Shown in pieces: positions 6,703-16,260 of a stretch of DNA of 51,860 bases. The notes under the pieces were generated by a model that was not told the DNA's origin, did no database searches, and saw nothing but the letters and a program-made list of their open reading frames with translations. The stretch's first letter is position 1. Each line of letters starts with the position of its first letter. The stretch spans positions 1 to 51,860 of the forward strand of contig CAITTG010000111.1 in the NCBI GenBank assembly GCA_903895255.1, given 5' to 3'. The position numbers were made by a program, and so were the translations under genes. This DNA is from an uncultured Verrucomicrobia subdivision 3 bacterium (lineage in GTDB: Bacteria; Verrucomicrobiota; Verrucomicrobiia; Limisphaerales; UBA11358).

Positions 6703-8388
6703 ATGAATAATTTATCCGTCAAAATGCTGGTGCTCTTGGGGTTGGGCCTGTTCCTGGCCGCACGGCCCGCGCCGGCCCAGGGGGTGGCCCATCTCACCAT
6801 CGCCCAACCGGGCGGAATGCCGGGGACGCCGGTGATGGAAGGAATTACCCGGGTGACCAATGGCGTGACGATCACGTGGGCCGGTCCCGCGGGTTACTAT
6901 CAAGTGTTTCAGGCGAGCAACAGCCTCCGGGCCCCGTGGCTCGCGTTGGGACAGGCCACTAATGTGGCGTGCACCGCGACCATCACCAAATTATACAGCA
7001 ATGCTTTTTTCCGCGTCGCCGGGCCGGCCCCCAACTACGCGGGGCAGAAACTCTGCCTGGCCTGCCATCTGGCGGTCTGCCAGTACGAGACGAACACCGC
7101 GCATGCCCGCGCGTTCGCCAGTCCGGCCTTTGCCGCGCTGGGCGGCCAGACCAACGCCTCCTGCCTGCCGTGTCACACGGTGGGGTACGGTCTGCCCACT
7201 GGGTTTGTGAGTGCGAAGGCCACGCCGTTGCTGGAAGGGGTGCAATGCGAGAACTGTCACGGTCCGGCGGCCAATCACGCCGGCAGCGAGGATAATCCCA
7301 TCATCCGGCCGCGCGTGGATGTCGCCGCCACGGTGTGCGGGGGGTGTCACAATACAGGCAAAAGCTCCTATGCCAATCCACCGACCTACGCGGAGTGGTC
7401 GGGCAGCGCGCATGGCACGGTCGTGCCGGGGGCGTTGTCCGCCATGGCGTCGTCGCCCGCCAGCATTGATAATTGCGGGGCCTGCCATTCGGGTTCCGCG
7501 CGGCTCGCCCTCATTGGTGGCACCGATCCCGCCGTGTCCCTGACCAATGACTATAATGTTCCCATCACCTGCGCGGTTTGCCACAGCCCCCACGCCACAA
7601 ATTCCGTGAGTCCGTTTCAACTGCTCAATCCGCTGGCCTCCACGAATGCCTTTCATCTGCTGGCCACCGACACCGCCAGTGTGGCGGCCTTCACCAACAA
7701 GTATAATGCCAGCACCAACATCAACCTGTGCGCCCAGTGTCATAATGACCGGGGCGCCGCCTGGCAGGACACCGCGCGCGCGCCGCATCACTCGGATCAG
7801 TACAATATGTTGATGGGTTCCGTAGGGGTGCTGCCTCCGGGCTATGACAATTTCAATCCGGGCGGCCACAGCGGTTTGCCGGCGTCGGGCGGTGCTTTTT
7901 ACCTGACCAACCAGTGCTCGGCCTGTCATATGGCGGCCGAAACTTCCGTGACGGCCAATGCGCATAATCACTCGCTGGAGGTAAACTACAATGTTTGCTT
8001 GAACTGTCACGATGGCGAGGGCGCCCAGTCCTTCCTGACGCCCTATTTGTCCAATCAAGTTTCCACGGTGATCACGGTGCTGAACCGCTGGGCGGCCACA
8101 CAGGCGCCGCCCACCCTGGTGAGCAATGGCCTGGTGGCCTGGGAATACACATCCCCGGGCGGGCTGACCTGGCAAACCAACGCGGCGGGATTTGTCACGA
8201 GCTGGTCGCTGACCGCGCCCGTCAATTTCACCGGACCGAACACCGCCGGCCAGGCCCTGGTGCCGGATTATGTCAAGCAGGCGCGGTTCGACCTGTATGT
8301 GTTTTTGAATGACGGCAGTCTGGGGGCGCATAACCCGATTTATGCCATCACCCTTTTGAATTACGCGCTGAGTCTGGCGGGCCAGTAA
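6703..8388 (+). CDS. Secreted nonaheme c-type cytochrome of the porin-cytochrome cluster
   Basis: 561 aa from the ATG at 6703, which places a signal peptide (MNNLSVKMLVLLGLGLFLAA, then RPAPAQG) at the N-terminus; starts at 6670 and 6673 only add polar residues. Residues about 40-110 form a beta module (YYQVFQASNSL ... FFRVAG) that resembles the C-terminal module of the cytochrome at 1881. Nine CXXCH sites follow, residues about 118-436: CLACH, CLPCH, CENCH, CGGCH, CGACH, CAVCH, CAQCH, CSACH and CLNCH. The C-terminus has LNDGSLGAHNPIYAITLL, matching the segment in the paralogue. It is the first gene of a three-gene run, with 43 bp to the next cytochrome. By position it is the best candidate for the outward-facing electron carrier of the conduit, though a periplasmic site is also possible. 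Confidence 0.9.
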   Translation: MNNLSVKMLVLLGLGLFLAARPAPAQGVAHLTIAQPGGMPGTPVMEGITRVTNGVTITWAGPAGYYQVFQASNSLRAPWLALGQATNVACTATITKLYSNAFFRVAGPAPNYAGQKLCLACHLAVCQYETNTAHARAFASPAFAALGGQTNASCLPCHTVGYGLPTGFVSAKATPLLEGVQCENCHGPAANHAGSEDNPIIRPRVDVAATVCGGCHNTGKSSYANPPTYAEWSGSAHGTVVPGALSAMASSPASIDNCGACHSGSARLALIGGTDPAVSLTNDYNVPITCAVCHSPHATNSVSPFQLLNPLASTNAFHLLATDTASVAAFTNKYNASTNINLCAQCHNDRGAAWQDTARAPHHSDQYNMLMGSVGVLPPGYDNFNPGGHSGLPASGGAFYLTNQCSACHMAAETSVTANAHNHSLEVNYNVCLNCHDGEGAQSFLTPYLSNQVSTVITVLNRWAATQAPPTLVSNGLVAWEYTSPGGLTWQTNAAGFVTSWSLTAPVNFTGPNTAGQALVPDYVKQARFDLYVFLNDGSLGAHNPIYAITLLNYALSLAGQ

Positions 8389-8431
8389 AGCGCCGGCCCG
8401 GGTTGGGACAAACGAGACAAACTATTTTCGC

Positions 8432-9295
8432 ATGAGAACGCTAATTGATTTTCAATCGTGGTGGCCGCGTCAGCCGGGGGCCCGGCAAGGGTTGCTGGCC
8501 GCCGGGGCGGGGTTGTTGCTGCTCACCGTGATCTCCTGCGGCACCACGCGGGAGGCGGTGGTGTTGCCCGACGTGCCCGGTGCCAAATACATCGGTTCGG
8601 CGGAATGCGAGCAATGCCATGATGAATTATGCAAGAGTTTCAAAACGGCGGACCATGCGCGGCTGATTGCCAAGGGCAAGAACGGCAAGGATTACGGGTG
8701 TGAATCCTGCCATGGACCGGCCAGCTTACACGAGGATTCCGGCGGCGAAATCAAACCACCGTATAGCTTTACCTCCGGCCGGCCGCTGCCCACCAGCCTG
8801 GGGGCCCGCCTGCCGCTGGCTTCGGCCCGGGCCATTGAGACGGTCTGTTACAACTGCCATCTGGATGTGCGCGGCCAGTTCAACCTGCCGAACCATCATC
8901 CCGTGCCGGAAGGCGAGATTACCTGCATCCAATGCCATCCGCCGCACTCGGGCGTGGCCTTTGCCGGCGGCGGCACGCAGTTGATGTCCCAGAACGACAA
9001 CTGCCTGACCTGCCATCCCACGCAGCAGGGGCCGTTTGTGTTTGAGCATGATGCTGTCCGCGATGGCTGCACCTCGTGCCATTCGCCGCATGGCAGCGTC
9101 AACGCGAAGATGCTCCTCGAACGGAATTCCAACCTGTGCCTCAAATGCCACTTCCAACAACCCGCCCCGGGGGGCAGCGGCATTCTGATTGGCGGGATTG
9201 ATCACACGACCAAATTGAGCCAGGGCGCTTGCTGGAGCGCGGGTTGCCACGAGGCCGTCCACGGCTCCCGGGTCAGTCCCACTTTGAGATATTAA
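8432..9295 (+). CDS. Octaheme DmsE/MtrA-like cytochrome c lipoprotein
   Basis: 287 aa. The N-terminus has a hydrophobic segment ending LLLLTVISCG, so Cys36 fits a lipobox and the mature protein would be lipid-anchored. Seven CXXCH sites (CEQCH at 59, then CESCH, CYNCH, CIQCH, CLTCH, CTSCH and CLKCH) are followed by a CX4CH site, CWSAGCH, at 267-273. The end EAVHGSRVSPTLRY is characteristic of the DmsE/MtrA group of decaheme cytochromes that plug outer-membrane barrels. This protein would bind eight hemes, not ten. Its stop codon is 18 bp from the start of the MtrB-like barrel gene. The likely job is to carry electrons through the barrel. The lipoprotein anchor differs from soluble MtrA of Shewanella. 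Family call good; heme number assumes the CX4CH site is used. Confidence 0.88.
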   Translation: MRTLIDFQSWWPRQPGARQGLLAAGAGLLLLTVISCGTTREAVVLPDVPGAKYIGSAECEQCHDELCKSFKTADHARLIAKGKNGKDYGCESCHGPASLHEDSGGEIKPPYSFTSGRPLPTSLGARLPLASARAIETVCYNCHLDVRGQFNLPNHHPVPEGEITCIQCHPPHSGVAFAGGGTQLMSQNDNCLTCHPTQQGPFVFEHDAVRDGCTSCHSPHGSVNAKMLLERNSNLCLKCHFQQPAPGGSGILIGGIDHTTKLSQGACWSAGCHEAVHGSRVSPTLRY

Positions 9296-9313
9296 CGAAC
9301 GCCCACGACGCCG

Positions 9314-11518
9314 ATGAAAAAACCATCTCGCAAATTGCAACATTTGGCGGCCCTGCGCCGGCAGGCCCGGCTGGGCCGGTATTGGGTGGGACTTACCTTG
9401 CTGGCCGCGGGGGCGTCCGTCCATGCCGGCGACAGCACGAATTCGGTGCCCAAGGTGGTGCCGCTCACCCCGGAGCAGCAGTACGAAGGCGGTGAAGATG
9501 AATACAAAAACTGGGTGGAGGTCGGGGGCGGCGACATGTTCAACACCGGCAACAAGGCGCAGGCCCAGCAGATCATGGGGCTGGACTCGGGCGGTTTTGG
9601 CGGCATCACGGACGCGCATTTGGAGCGGCAACTGAACAAGAAAACCCTCTTGACCGTGGACGGTCGTTATGTTCCCGAGGATCATAACTACAAACTGGGT
9701 GTCGGCGTGGCCAACGATGATCTGGGCTTCATCCGGTTTAGTTACGAAAATTTCCGCCTGTATGATTCGGGCAATGGCGGTTATTCCCCGGTGGATGGCA
9801 TTGCCTATCCGAACACCGCCAACGCCAACGCGCTGGATCGCGGCACCATCAGCGTGGAGGCGCTCTACAACAAGGAGGGCAAACCAAAGGTGGACGTCAA
9901 ATATACGCACACCACCCGCGACGGCGACGAGGGCTCGACCATCTGGGGCATTCCGCCGCAACCCACGACCACCAATTTCCGGCAGTTTCCCACCACGGAA
10001 TCCATCAATGACCGCTCCGATGCCGTGTCGCTGGATGTTTCAAAACAAATCAAGCAAACCACCGTCGGGGCGGGCGGGCGGTTTGAGACGGGGTCGCTCG
10101 ACAACTCCTACTATATCTCCTCCTATCCCTCGCTGGTGAACCCCACGCAGAACCAGAAGATCACCGACCAGCAGGGCACCTCCTACGACATGGAGAGCGT
10201 GCACGCCTTCTCGGAGACCTGGCTGAAGGAGAACCTGTTTCTTTCGTCCGGTTTCATGTTTGAAAACCTGGACAACACCTTTTCCGGCAGCCGAATTTAT
10301 GGGGACGATTTTGACGTGGCGTATTCGCCCCTGTACCCTGCCAATTATTACGGGTACAACAACCTGACCGGCAGCTCGCACGAGAACGAATACATCGTTA
10401 ATCTCAATTTTCTGTCGCTGCCCACCAAGAACAACAATTTCACCATCGCGCCTTCCTTGCGGGTGCAAAAAGAGGAATGGAATGCCAATTCCACCGAAGT
10501 GGCCACCGGCGGCACGCTGCCGGCCGATGGCTCGGCCTTTGACAACGGGAGCGATTATAACACCATCGACGTGCGGGAGCGGCTGGAGGTGCGCTACACC
10601 GGCGTGACCAACTGGGTGTATTCCGCCACCGCCGACCTGACCGAAGGGCAGGGGACCTTGAACGAAAATGGCGGGGTCACCCAACTGCTGCCCGGCGCGC
10701 CGGACGGCCAGGGGCCGCAACCCGTGCAGTTCAGCACGGATGACAAGCGCTTCTTCCAAAAATACGCGCTCAACGCCCGGTGGTATCCCACCCGCAAGAT
10801 CGCCGTGGATTTTGGCGGCTATTACAAAAACAACCGGTACTATTACGACAACACCTACGATAACACGCCGAATAATGCCGGACCGTATAATTCCCTGTAT
10901 CCCGGCTTCCTGATTTACCAGGGGTTTCAGACTTGGGACGGGAACACGCGGCTGACCTTGCGTCCGCTCAACAACGTCATGCTGGTTAGCCGTTATGAAT
11001 ACCAGTACTCCTTTATCGACACGAGTCCGGACGGCGCCAGCGGGCTGGACCAGGTGCAGTCCTCGACGATGAACACCCAGATTATCGGCCAGAACGCGAG
11101 CTGGACCCCGCTGCGCTGGTTGTGCCTGCAGGGCGGGGCCAATTACGTCCTGAGCGAAACCAAGACGCCGTATTCCGACAACCCGGAGTCCGCCGCCACG
11201 CAGACCATTCTCAACTCCCAGAATAATTACTGGACGGTCAATGCCAACGCCGGGTTCATTCTGGACGACAAAACCGACCTGAACCTTGGTTATTACTATT
11301 ACCGGGCCGCCGACGGCCAGAACAGCCTGGTCAACGGCTTGCCCCTGGGCACGGATGCGCTGCAGGACAGTGTGACCGCGACCTTAAGCCGGCGGATTAC
11401 CAAGCACCTGCGCTGGAACGTCAAATACGCCTACACGCACTACGATGATTTTGCGTCGGCCGGCGCCTACAGCTTCAACGCGCAAATGATTTATACGAGC
11501 ATCCAGTACCGGTTTTGA
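9314..11518 (+). CDS. MtrB/PioB-like outer-membrane beta-barrel
   Basis: 734 aa. A long basic N-terminus leads to a signal peptide (VGLTLLAAGASVHAG). The mature protein is rich in alternating Tyr/Asn/Asp strands, for example YKLGVGVANDDLGFIRFSYE and VDVKYTHTTRDGDEGSTIWG, and ends SIQYRF, the terminal Phe typical of barrel proteins recognised by the Bam machinery. The pattern of long strands with polar loops fits the MtrB/PioB family. It lies directly after the DmsE/MtrA-like cytochrome, the standard neighbour of this family. It would form the pore holding the cytochrome. No CXXC pair is present (I see only one cysteine), unlike Shewanella MtrB. It converges on gatB with a 7-bp gap and no clear terminator. 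Confidence 0.85.
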   Translation: MKKPSRKLQHLAALRRQARLGRYWVGLTLLAAGASVHAGDSTNSVPKVVPLTPEQQYEGGEDEYKNWVEVGGGDMFNTGNKAQAQQIMGLDSGGFGGITDAHLERQLNKKTLLTVDGRYVPEDHNYKLGVGVANDDLGFIRFSYENFRLYDSGNGGYSPVDGIAYPNTANANALDRGTISVEALYNKEGKPKVDVKYTHTTRDGDEGSTIWGIPPQPTTTNFRQFPTTESINDRSDAVSLDVSKQIKQTTVGAGGRFETGSLDNSYYISSYPSLVNPTQNQKITDQQGTSYDMESVHAFSETWLKENLFLSSGFMFENLDNTFSGSRIYGDDFDVAYSPLYPANYYGYNNLTGSSHENEYIVNLNFLSLPTKNNNFTIAPSLRVQKEEWNANSTEVATGGTLPADGSAFDNGSDYNTIDVRERLEVRYTGVTNWVYSATADLTEGQGTLNENGGVTQLLPGAPDGQGPQPVQFSTDDKRFFQKYALNARWYPTRKIAVDFGGYYKNNRYYYDNTYDNTPNNAGPYNSLYPGFLIYQGFQTWDGNTRLTLRPLNNVMLVSRYEYQYSFIDTSPDGASGLDQVQSSTMNTQIIGQNASWTPLRWLCLQGGANYVLSETKTPYSDNPESAATQTILNSQNNYWTVNANAGFILDDKTDLNLGYYYYRAADGQNSLVNGLPLGTDALQDSVTATLSRRITKHLRWNVKYAYTHYDDFASAGAYSFNAQMIYTSIQYRF

Positions 11519-11525
11519 GGCGGGG

Positions 11526-13007
11526 TTATCCCTTCAGTTTACGCTCCAGAATTTCCCCCGCCAGCGCTGGGTTGGCTTTGCCCTTCGAAAGTTTCATGAC
11601 GTACCCTTTCAGGGCGTTCAGCGCGGCGGCTTTGCCAGCACGGTAGTCGGCAACCGGACCCGGGCTGGCGGCGATGGCTTCGTCGCAGAGCTTTTCAATG
11701 GCCCCCGTGTCACTGACTTGGGCGAGGCCTTTTTCCTGCACGATGGCGGCGGGGGTCTTGCCAGTGGCAAACATTTCGGCGAAGACCTGTTGAGCGGCGG
11801 CGTTGCTAATCGTTTTGGCCTCCACGAGTCCCACCAGTTCCAGCAGGGCGGCAGGCGGAAATTTCAGGTCGGCCAGGGTGGTGAGTTGCAGATCGGCGGG
11901 TTCAATGCCCAGCTCGGATTGCTCGGTCTTTTCGCGCTCGTTGAGCTCGGTCAATTTGGCGCGCAGGTTGTTGATCACCCAGTTGGCGACGGCCTTGGGG
12001 TTGCTCGATTGTTTGGCCAGCGGCTCGAAATAGTTGCCCAGGGCCACGTCATTTTTAAACGTTTCCGCGTCCGGCGCGGGCAGACTGTATTCGCGGATGA
12101 AGCGCTGTTTGCGGGCCAACGGCAGTTCCACCACGAGTTTGCGCACTTCCGCCAGCCATTCATCGGTGGGGGCCAGGGGCATCATGTCCGGCTCCGGGAA
12201 GTATCGGTAATCGTGCGCGTGCTCCTTCGTGCGCATTTCCTCGGTGATACCGGTGGTATCGTCCCAGCGGCGGGTGGACTGGATGAGCTTGCCACCGGCC
12301 TTGACGACCGCAATCTGCCGGGGGATTTCGTATTCCAGCGCGCGCCGCACGCCGGAGAAGCTGTTCATGTTTTTGATCTCGATCTTGGCGCCCAGTTCCT
12401 GGGTCCCCACGGGCCGCACGGACACGTTCACGTCGCAGCGCACCATGCCCTTTTCCATGTCGCAATCGCTCACGCCGCCATAGAGGAGGATGTCCTTGAG
12501 GGCGTTGAGGTATTCGTAGGCCATGTCGGCGCTGGTGATGTCCGGCTCGGAGACGATTTCCATGAGCGGCACGCCGGCGCGGTTGAAGTCCACGCCGCTG
12601 TTGCGGTCGAAGTGGAAGCTTTTGCCCACGTCCTCTTCGAGGTGGGCGCGGGTGATCCGCACGCGGGCGAGGCCACCTTGGAACTCGAATTCCACGAATC
12701 CGTTGGCCGTGGTGGGTTTGTCATATTGGGTGAGCTGGTAATTCTTCGGCGCGTCCGGATAAAAATAATTCTTCCGGTCGAACTTGGCGAACCGGGGGAT
12801 TTCGCAATTCAACAAATAGCCGGTGAGGGTGGTTTTGCGCAGGGCCTCCTCGTTGGGCACGGGCAGCACGCCGGGCAGTCCCAGGCAGACGGGGCACACC
12901 TGGGTGTTCGGCGCGGCGCCGTAGGCATTGGCGCAGCCGCACCACATTTTGGATTTCGTGTTAAGCTGGACGTGTGTTTCCAGGCCGATGACTGCTTCGT
13001 ATTCCAT
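11526..13007 (-). CDS. gatB: Asp-tRNA(Asn)/Glu-tRNA(Gln) amidotransferase subunit B
   Basis: 493 aa, near the usual family length. GatB binds mischarged Glu-tRNA(Gln) or Asp-tRNA(Asn), phosphorylates the side chain and receives ammonia from GatA. The N-terminus YEAVIGLETHVQLNTKSKMW, the zinc-region cysteines (MWCGCANAYG ... CPVCLGLPG), FDRKNYFYPDAPKNYQLTQY and RAGVPLMEIVSEPD are signature stretches. The C-terminal third is the helical GatB/YqeY tail domain. It is the last gene of gatC-gatA-gatB, 12 bp after gatA. Confidence 0.97.
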   Translation of the reverse strand: MEYEAVIGLETHVQLNTKSKMWCGCANAYGAAPNTQVCPVCLGLPGVLPVPNEEALRKTTLTGYLLNCEIPRFAKFDRKNYFYPDAPKNYQLTQYDKPTTANGFVEFEFQGGLARVRITRAHLEEDVGKSFHFDRNSGVDFNRAGVPLMEIVSEPDITSADMAYEYLNALKDILLYGGVSDCDMEKGMVRCDVNVSVRPVGTQELGAKIEIKNMNSFSGVRRALEYEIPRQIAVVKAGGKLIQSTRRWDDTTGITEEMRTKEHAHDYRYFPEPDMMPLAPTDEWLAEVRKLVVELPLARKQRFIREYSLPAPDAETFKNDVALGNYFEPLAKQSSNPKAVANWVINNLRAKLTELNEREKTEQSELGIEPADLQLTTLADLKFPPAALLELVGLVEAKTISNAAAQQVFAEMFATGKTPAAIVQEKGLAQVSDTGAIEKLCDEAIAASPGPVADYRAGKAAALNALKGYVMKLSKGKANPALAGEILERKLKG

Positions 13008-13019
13008 GATAAAAATGTA

Positions 13020-14489
13020 TTAGGCGATCGGGGCGGGTTTTTCGCGATGCCAGGGCGTGCTTTGCTCGTAGGCATGGGCGAGTTTCAGGAGGGTGGCCTC
13101 GCCGAAGGGCTGGCCGAGCAGTTGCAAGCCAATGGGCAGTTTGGGGGACCGGGTGAACCCGCAGGGCAGGCTGATGCCGCTGATGCCGGCCAGGTTGCAC
13201 GAAATGGTGAAAATGTCCGACAAATACATTTGCAACGGATCGCCGGATTTTTCACCAATTTTGAAGGCCGCCGTGGGGGCGGTCGGGGTAATGATGGCGT
13301 CCACCTGTTTGAAAGCGTTCAGGAAATCATTCCGGATGAGCGTGCGGACTTTTTGCGCGCGCAGGTAATAGGCATCGTAATAACCGCTGCTCAGCACATA
13401 GGTGCCGAGAATGATGCGCCGCTTGACCTCCGCGCCAAAACCCGCGCCGCGCGTGCGCGTGTACAATTCGATGGGGTCCGCGCCGTCCACGCGCTGGCCA
13501 TAGCGGATGCCATCGAAGCGCGCGAGGTTGGCCGAGGCTTCGGCGGTGGCCACAATGTAATAGGTGGCGACGGCGTAGTCAGTGTGAGGCAGGGAAATAT
13601 CCACAATTTCCGCGCCCAGGGCGGCGTATTGCTTCACGGCGGCGTCCACGGCGGCTTTGACCTCCGGGTCCAGCCCGCCAATTAAATATTCCTTGGGCAG
13701 GCCGAGTTTCAGGCCTCGGATCTGGCCATCCAGCGCCGCCACGTAATCCGGCACCGGTTCCGCCACGCTGGTGGAATCCTTGGGATCGTGCCCGCTGATG
13801 ACGCCGAGCAACCGGGCCGCATCTTCAATGTTTTTCGTGAACGGCCCAATTTGGTCCAGCGACGAGGCGAACGCGGTCAGACCATAACGAGAAACCCGGC
13901 CGTAAGTCGGTTTCAGCCCCACACAACCGCACAGAGCGGCCGGTTGGCGGATGGAACCGCCGGTATCCGTGCCCAGGGTGGCGATCGCCTCATCGGCCGC
14001 CACCGCTGCGGCCGAGCCGCCGGAGGAACCGCCCGGAATGCGGCTGGGGTCCCACGGATTGCGGGTAATGCCAAAGGCGGAAGTCTCGGTGGAGCTGCCC
14101 ATGGCGAATTCATCCATGTTCAACCGGCCAAACACCACCGCCCCGGCGGCTTTCATTTTTTCGATGACCGTGGCGTCATACGGCGAAATGAACTTGCCCA
14201 GAATCTTGGACCCGCAATTGAGCGGATGGCCTTTCACCGCCAGCACGTCCTTGATCGCAATGGGAATGCCGAGCAGCGGTTTTTGAGCGAAAGTGACGCC
14301 CGCAGCCAGTTCGTGGTCAGCCGCATCCGCCTGAGCCAGGGCGTCGGCGGGGTCATGGCTAATGAAGGCATGCACGGTGCCATCCACGCGGGCAATCTGA
14401 TCCAGACAGGCTTGGGTGAGCTCGCGGGCGGAAATGTCGCGGCGGGCGAGCCGGCTGGTGAGCTCGGAAATCGTGAGTTGGTTGAGCAT
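13020..14489 (-). CDS. gatA: Asp-tRNA(Asn)/Glu-tRNA(Gln) amidotransferase subunit A
   Basis: 489 aa. This amidase-signature enzyme releases ammonia from glutamine for the GatB reaction. The catalytic Ser-cis-Ser-Lys triad is visible: Lys in [13 protein letters not shown], the amidase-signature serines in [16 protein letters not shown], and the nucleophile serine in [16 protein letters not shown]. Length and ends fit the family. It lies 6 bp after gatC and 12 bp before gatB, so the three are surely co-transcribed. The presence of gatCAB suggests that at least one of GlnRS or AsnRS is absent or supplemented in this organism, which cannot be checked here. Confidence 0.97.
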   Translation of the reverse strand: MLNQLTISELTSRLARRDISARELTQACLDQIARVDGTVHAFISHDPADALAQADAADHELAAGVTFAQKPLLGIPIAIKDVLAVKGHPLNCGSKILGKFISPYDATVIEKMKAAGAVVFGRLNMDEFAMGSSTETSAFGITRNPWDPSRIPGGSSGGSAAAVAADEAIATLGTDTGGSIRQPAALCGCVGLKPTYGRVSRYGLTAFASSLDQIGPFTKNIEDAARLLGVISGHDPKDSTSVAEPVPDYVAALDGQIRGLKLGLPKEYLIGGLDPEVKAAVDAAVKQYAALGAEIVDISLPHTDYAVATYYIVATAEASANLARFDGIRYGQRVDGADPIELYTRTRGAGFGAEVKRRIILGTYVLSSGYYDAYYLRAQKVRTLIRNDFLNAFKQVDAIITPTAPTAAFKIGEKSGDPLQMYLSDIFTISCNLAGISGISLPCGFTRSPKLPIGLQLLGQPFGEATLLKLAHAYEQSTPWHREKPAPIA

Positions 14490-14495
14490 GGCGGA

Positions 14496-14783
14496 TTATT
14501 CGACGATTTTGGGGACCAGAAAAAGTCCATTGGCCTTGGCGGGCGCATTGCTCATGGCCGCCTCATGGGCCAGCGAGGGGCGGACGACATCGGGGCGGAG
14601 CACATTCACCATCGGCACCGCATGGGCGGTGGGTTCGACACCGGTGACATCGAGTTCCTTCAATTTCTCGATATAACCCAGAATGCCCGCCAGGTGGGCG
14701 GACATTTTTACTTCTTCATCAGGGGTGAGCCCGATTCGCGCGAGGTGCGCGACATATTTGACATCAATATCAGTGGCAGCCAT
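14496..14783 (-). CDS. gatC: Asp-tRNA(Asn)/Glu-tRNA(Gln) amidotransferase subunit C
   Basis: 95 aa. A small subunit that wraps around GatA and stabilises the GatA-GatB complex. Characteristic features are VKYVAHLARIGLTPDEE near the N-terminus, the central ILGYIEKLKELDVTGVEPT and the C-terminal LRPDVVRPSLAHEAAMSNAP. It is the first gene of the gatCAB operon. The upstream 112 bp to miaB, also on the minus strand, could hold the promoter, but I see no clear boxes. Confidence 0.95.
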   Translation of the reverse strand: MAATDIDVKYVAHLARIGLTPDEEVKMSAHLAGILGYIEKLKELDVTGVEPTAHAVPMVNVLRPDVVRPSLAHEAAMSNAPAKANGLFLVPKIVE

Positions 14784-14895
14784 GCAGGGAGATTAAAGTC
14801 AGGCGGCGGGAGTTCAAAGTGCAAAATGGCGGCTTCGTCCACCGGGAGGTGGAAACTGCATGCACCGGAAAACCTGGCCAACCCAAAAACGTGGT

Positions 14896-16260
14896 TTAAA
14901 CCACCAGCCGGTTGGGGTCCGCGTGGGTGCCGGAGTACAAGGTGAACGAGCCGGTGCGGGTGATCTTGAGGTTCAGGAGCTGGCCCTGATCCCGGTCGCT
15001 TCCCTCGAACAACACGATCTTATTGCAACGGGTACGGCCAGTCAGGCGGGCGGCGTTTTTCTTGCTGGGGCCTTCCACGAGAATCTCGACGGTCTGGCCA
15101 ATGTACGCGTCGTATTTTTCCCGGCCAATGCCATTGATGACGTCCAGCAATGCCGCATTGCGGGCCTCGCGCACGGCTTGCGGCACCTGGTCGGGCATTA
15201 GGGCCGCGGGGGTGTCGCGCCGCTCGGAATATTTGAAGATGTAAGCGTTGTCAAAGCGCACCTGGCGGCACAGGTCCAGGGTTTGCTCAAAATCCTCGTC
15301 CGTTTCGCCCGGAAAACCGACGATAATGTCCGTGGTAATGCCGATGTTGGGCCGGGCGGCGCGCAATTTTTCAATGATCGTGGCAAACCGTTCGCGGGTA
15401 TAACCCCGGTGCATCAGCTTGAGGATGCGGTCGCTACCGCTCTGGAGCGGCAGGTGGGCACTCTCGCAGAGCTTGGGCAGGCGAGCATAGGCGGCGATGA
15501 GGTCATCGCCATAACCCTTGGGATGGGGTGAGGTAAACCGGATGCGCTCCAAGCCCTCGATTTCATGGACTGCCTCAATTAATTGGACAAAACCCGACAA
15601 GCCGTCCCGCACCGGGATTTCGCGTTTGCCATAACTGGTGACGATCTGGCCCAGCAGGGTGATTTCGCGCACCCCTTCCGCGACCAACTGGCGGCACTCC
15701 GCCACGATGTCGGGGATGGTGCGGCTGCGTTCGCCGCCCCGGGTGTAGGGCACGATGCAGAAGGTGCAGTATTGATTGCATCCCTGCATGATGCTCACAA
15801 AGGCGCTGACCGACTTTTTGGCGCTGCCATTGAGAATGTGCTCGCGAATGGTGGCCTCGCTGCCGGTTTCCTCGGCGACATCCACAATTTTCTGGCGTGT
15901 GCCGGCCAGCAGTTCGCCCACATAATCCGCCGCGCGATGAAACTTCTGCGTGCCCAGCACCAGGTCCACGTCCGGGAGCTGGTCAATCAATTCCTGACCC
16001 CGGCTCTGGGCCATGCAGCCCATAAAACCCAGGACCACGCCCGGGCGTGCCCGACGGGTTTCCGCCACGATGTTTTGCATCTTGCCGATGGCCTTTTGCT
16101 CGGCAAAGTCCCGCACGCTGCACGTGTTCAGGAGAATGACATCCGCCATGGTTTCGGCGGGGGCCAGGGTGTAGCCCTTGGCCACGAGCTGGGCGGCGAC
16201 GGTTTCACTGTCGCGCTCGTTCATCTGGCAACCGTAAGTTTTGATATAGACGCTGGGCAT
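14896..16260 (-). CDS. miaB: tRNA-2-methylthio-N6-dimethylallyladenosine synthase
   Basis: 454 aa from the ATG at 16260 (MPSVYIKTYGCQMNERDSE); an open frame reaching to 16329 only adds residues unlike the family. MiaB is a radical SAM methylthiotransferase that modifies i6A37 in tRNAs reading UNN codons. The N-terminal cluster cysteines are at residues 11, 47 and 82 (YGCQMN, NTCSVR, GCMAQ). The radical SAM motif CNQYCTFC is at about 160-167. A TRAM domain closes the protein (YIGQTVEILVEGPSKKN). YGCQMNERDSE favours MiaB over the ribosomal RimO. It reads away from the phosphatase gene at 16460, so the 200 bp between them should hold two divergent promoters. Confidence 0.95.
   Translation of the reverse strand: MPSVYIKTYGCQMNERDSETVAAQLVAKGYTLAPAETMADVILLNTCSVRDFAEQKAIGKMQNIVAETRRARPGVVLGFMGCMAQSRGQELIDQLPDVDLVLGTQKFHRAADYVGELLAGTRQKIVDVAEETGSEATIREHILNGSAKKSVSAFVSIMQGCNQYCTFCIVPYTRGGERSRTIPDIVAECRQLVAEGVREITLLGQIVTSYGKREIPVRDGLSGFVQLIEAVHEIEGLERIRFTSPHPKGYGDDLIAAYARLPKLCESAHLPLQSGSDRILKLMHRGYTRERFATIIEKLRAARPNIGITTDIIVGFPGETDEDFEQTLDLCRQVRFDNAYIFKYSERRDTPAALMPDQVPQAVREARNAALLDVINGIGREKYDAYIGQTVEILVEGPSKKNAARLTGRTRCNKIVLFEGSDRDQGQLLNLKITRTGSFTLYSGTHADPNRLVV

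Noticed and set aside
11718..13685. 655-codon plus-strand frame across gatB and gatA
   Set aside because: Low-complexity antisense reading of two certain genes; it spans their junction.
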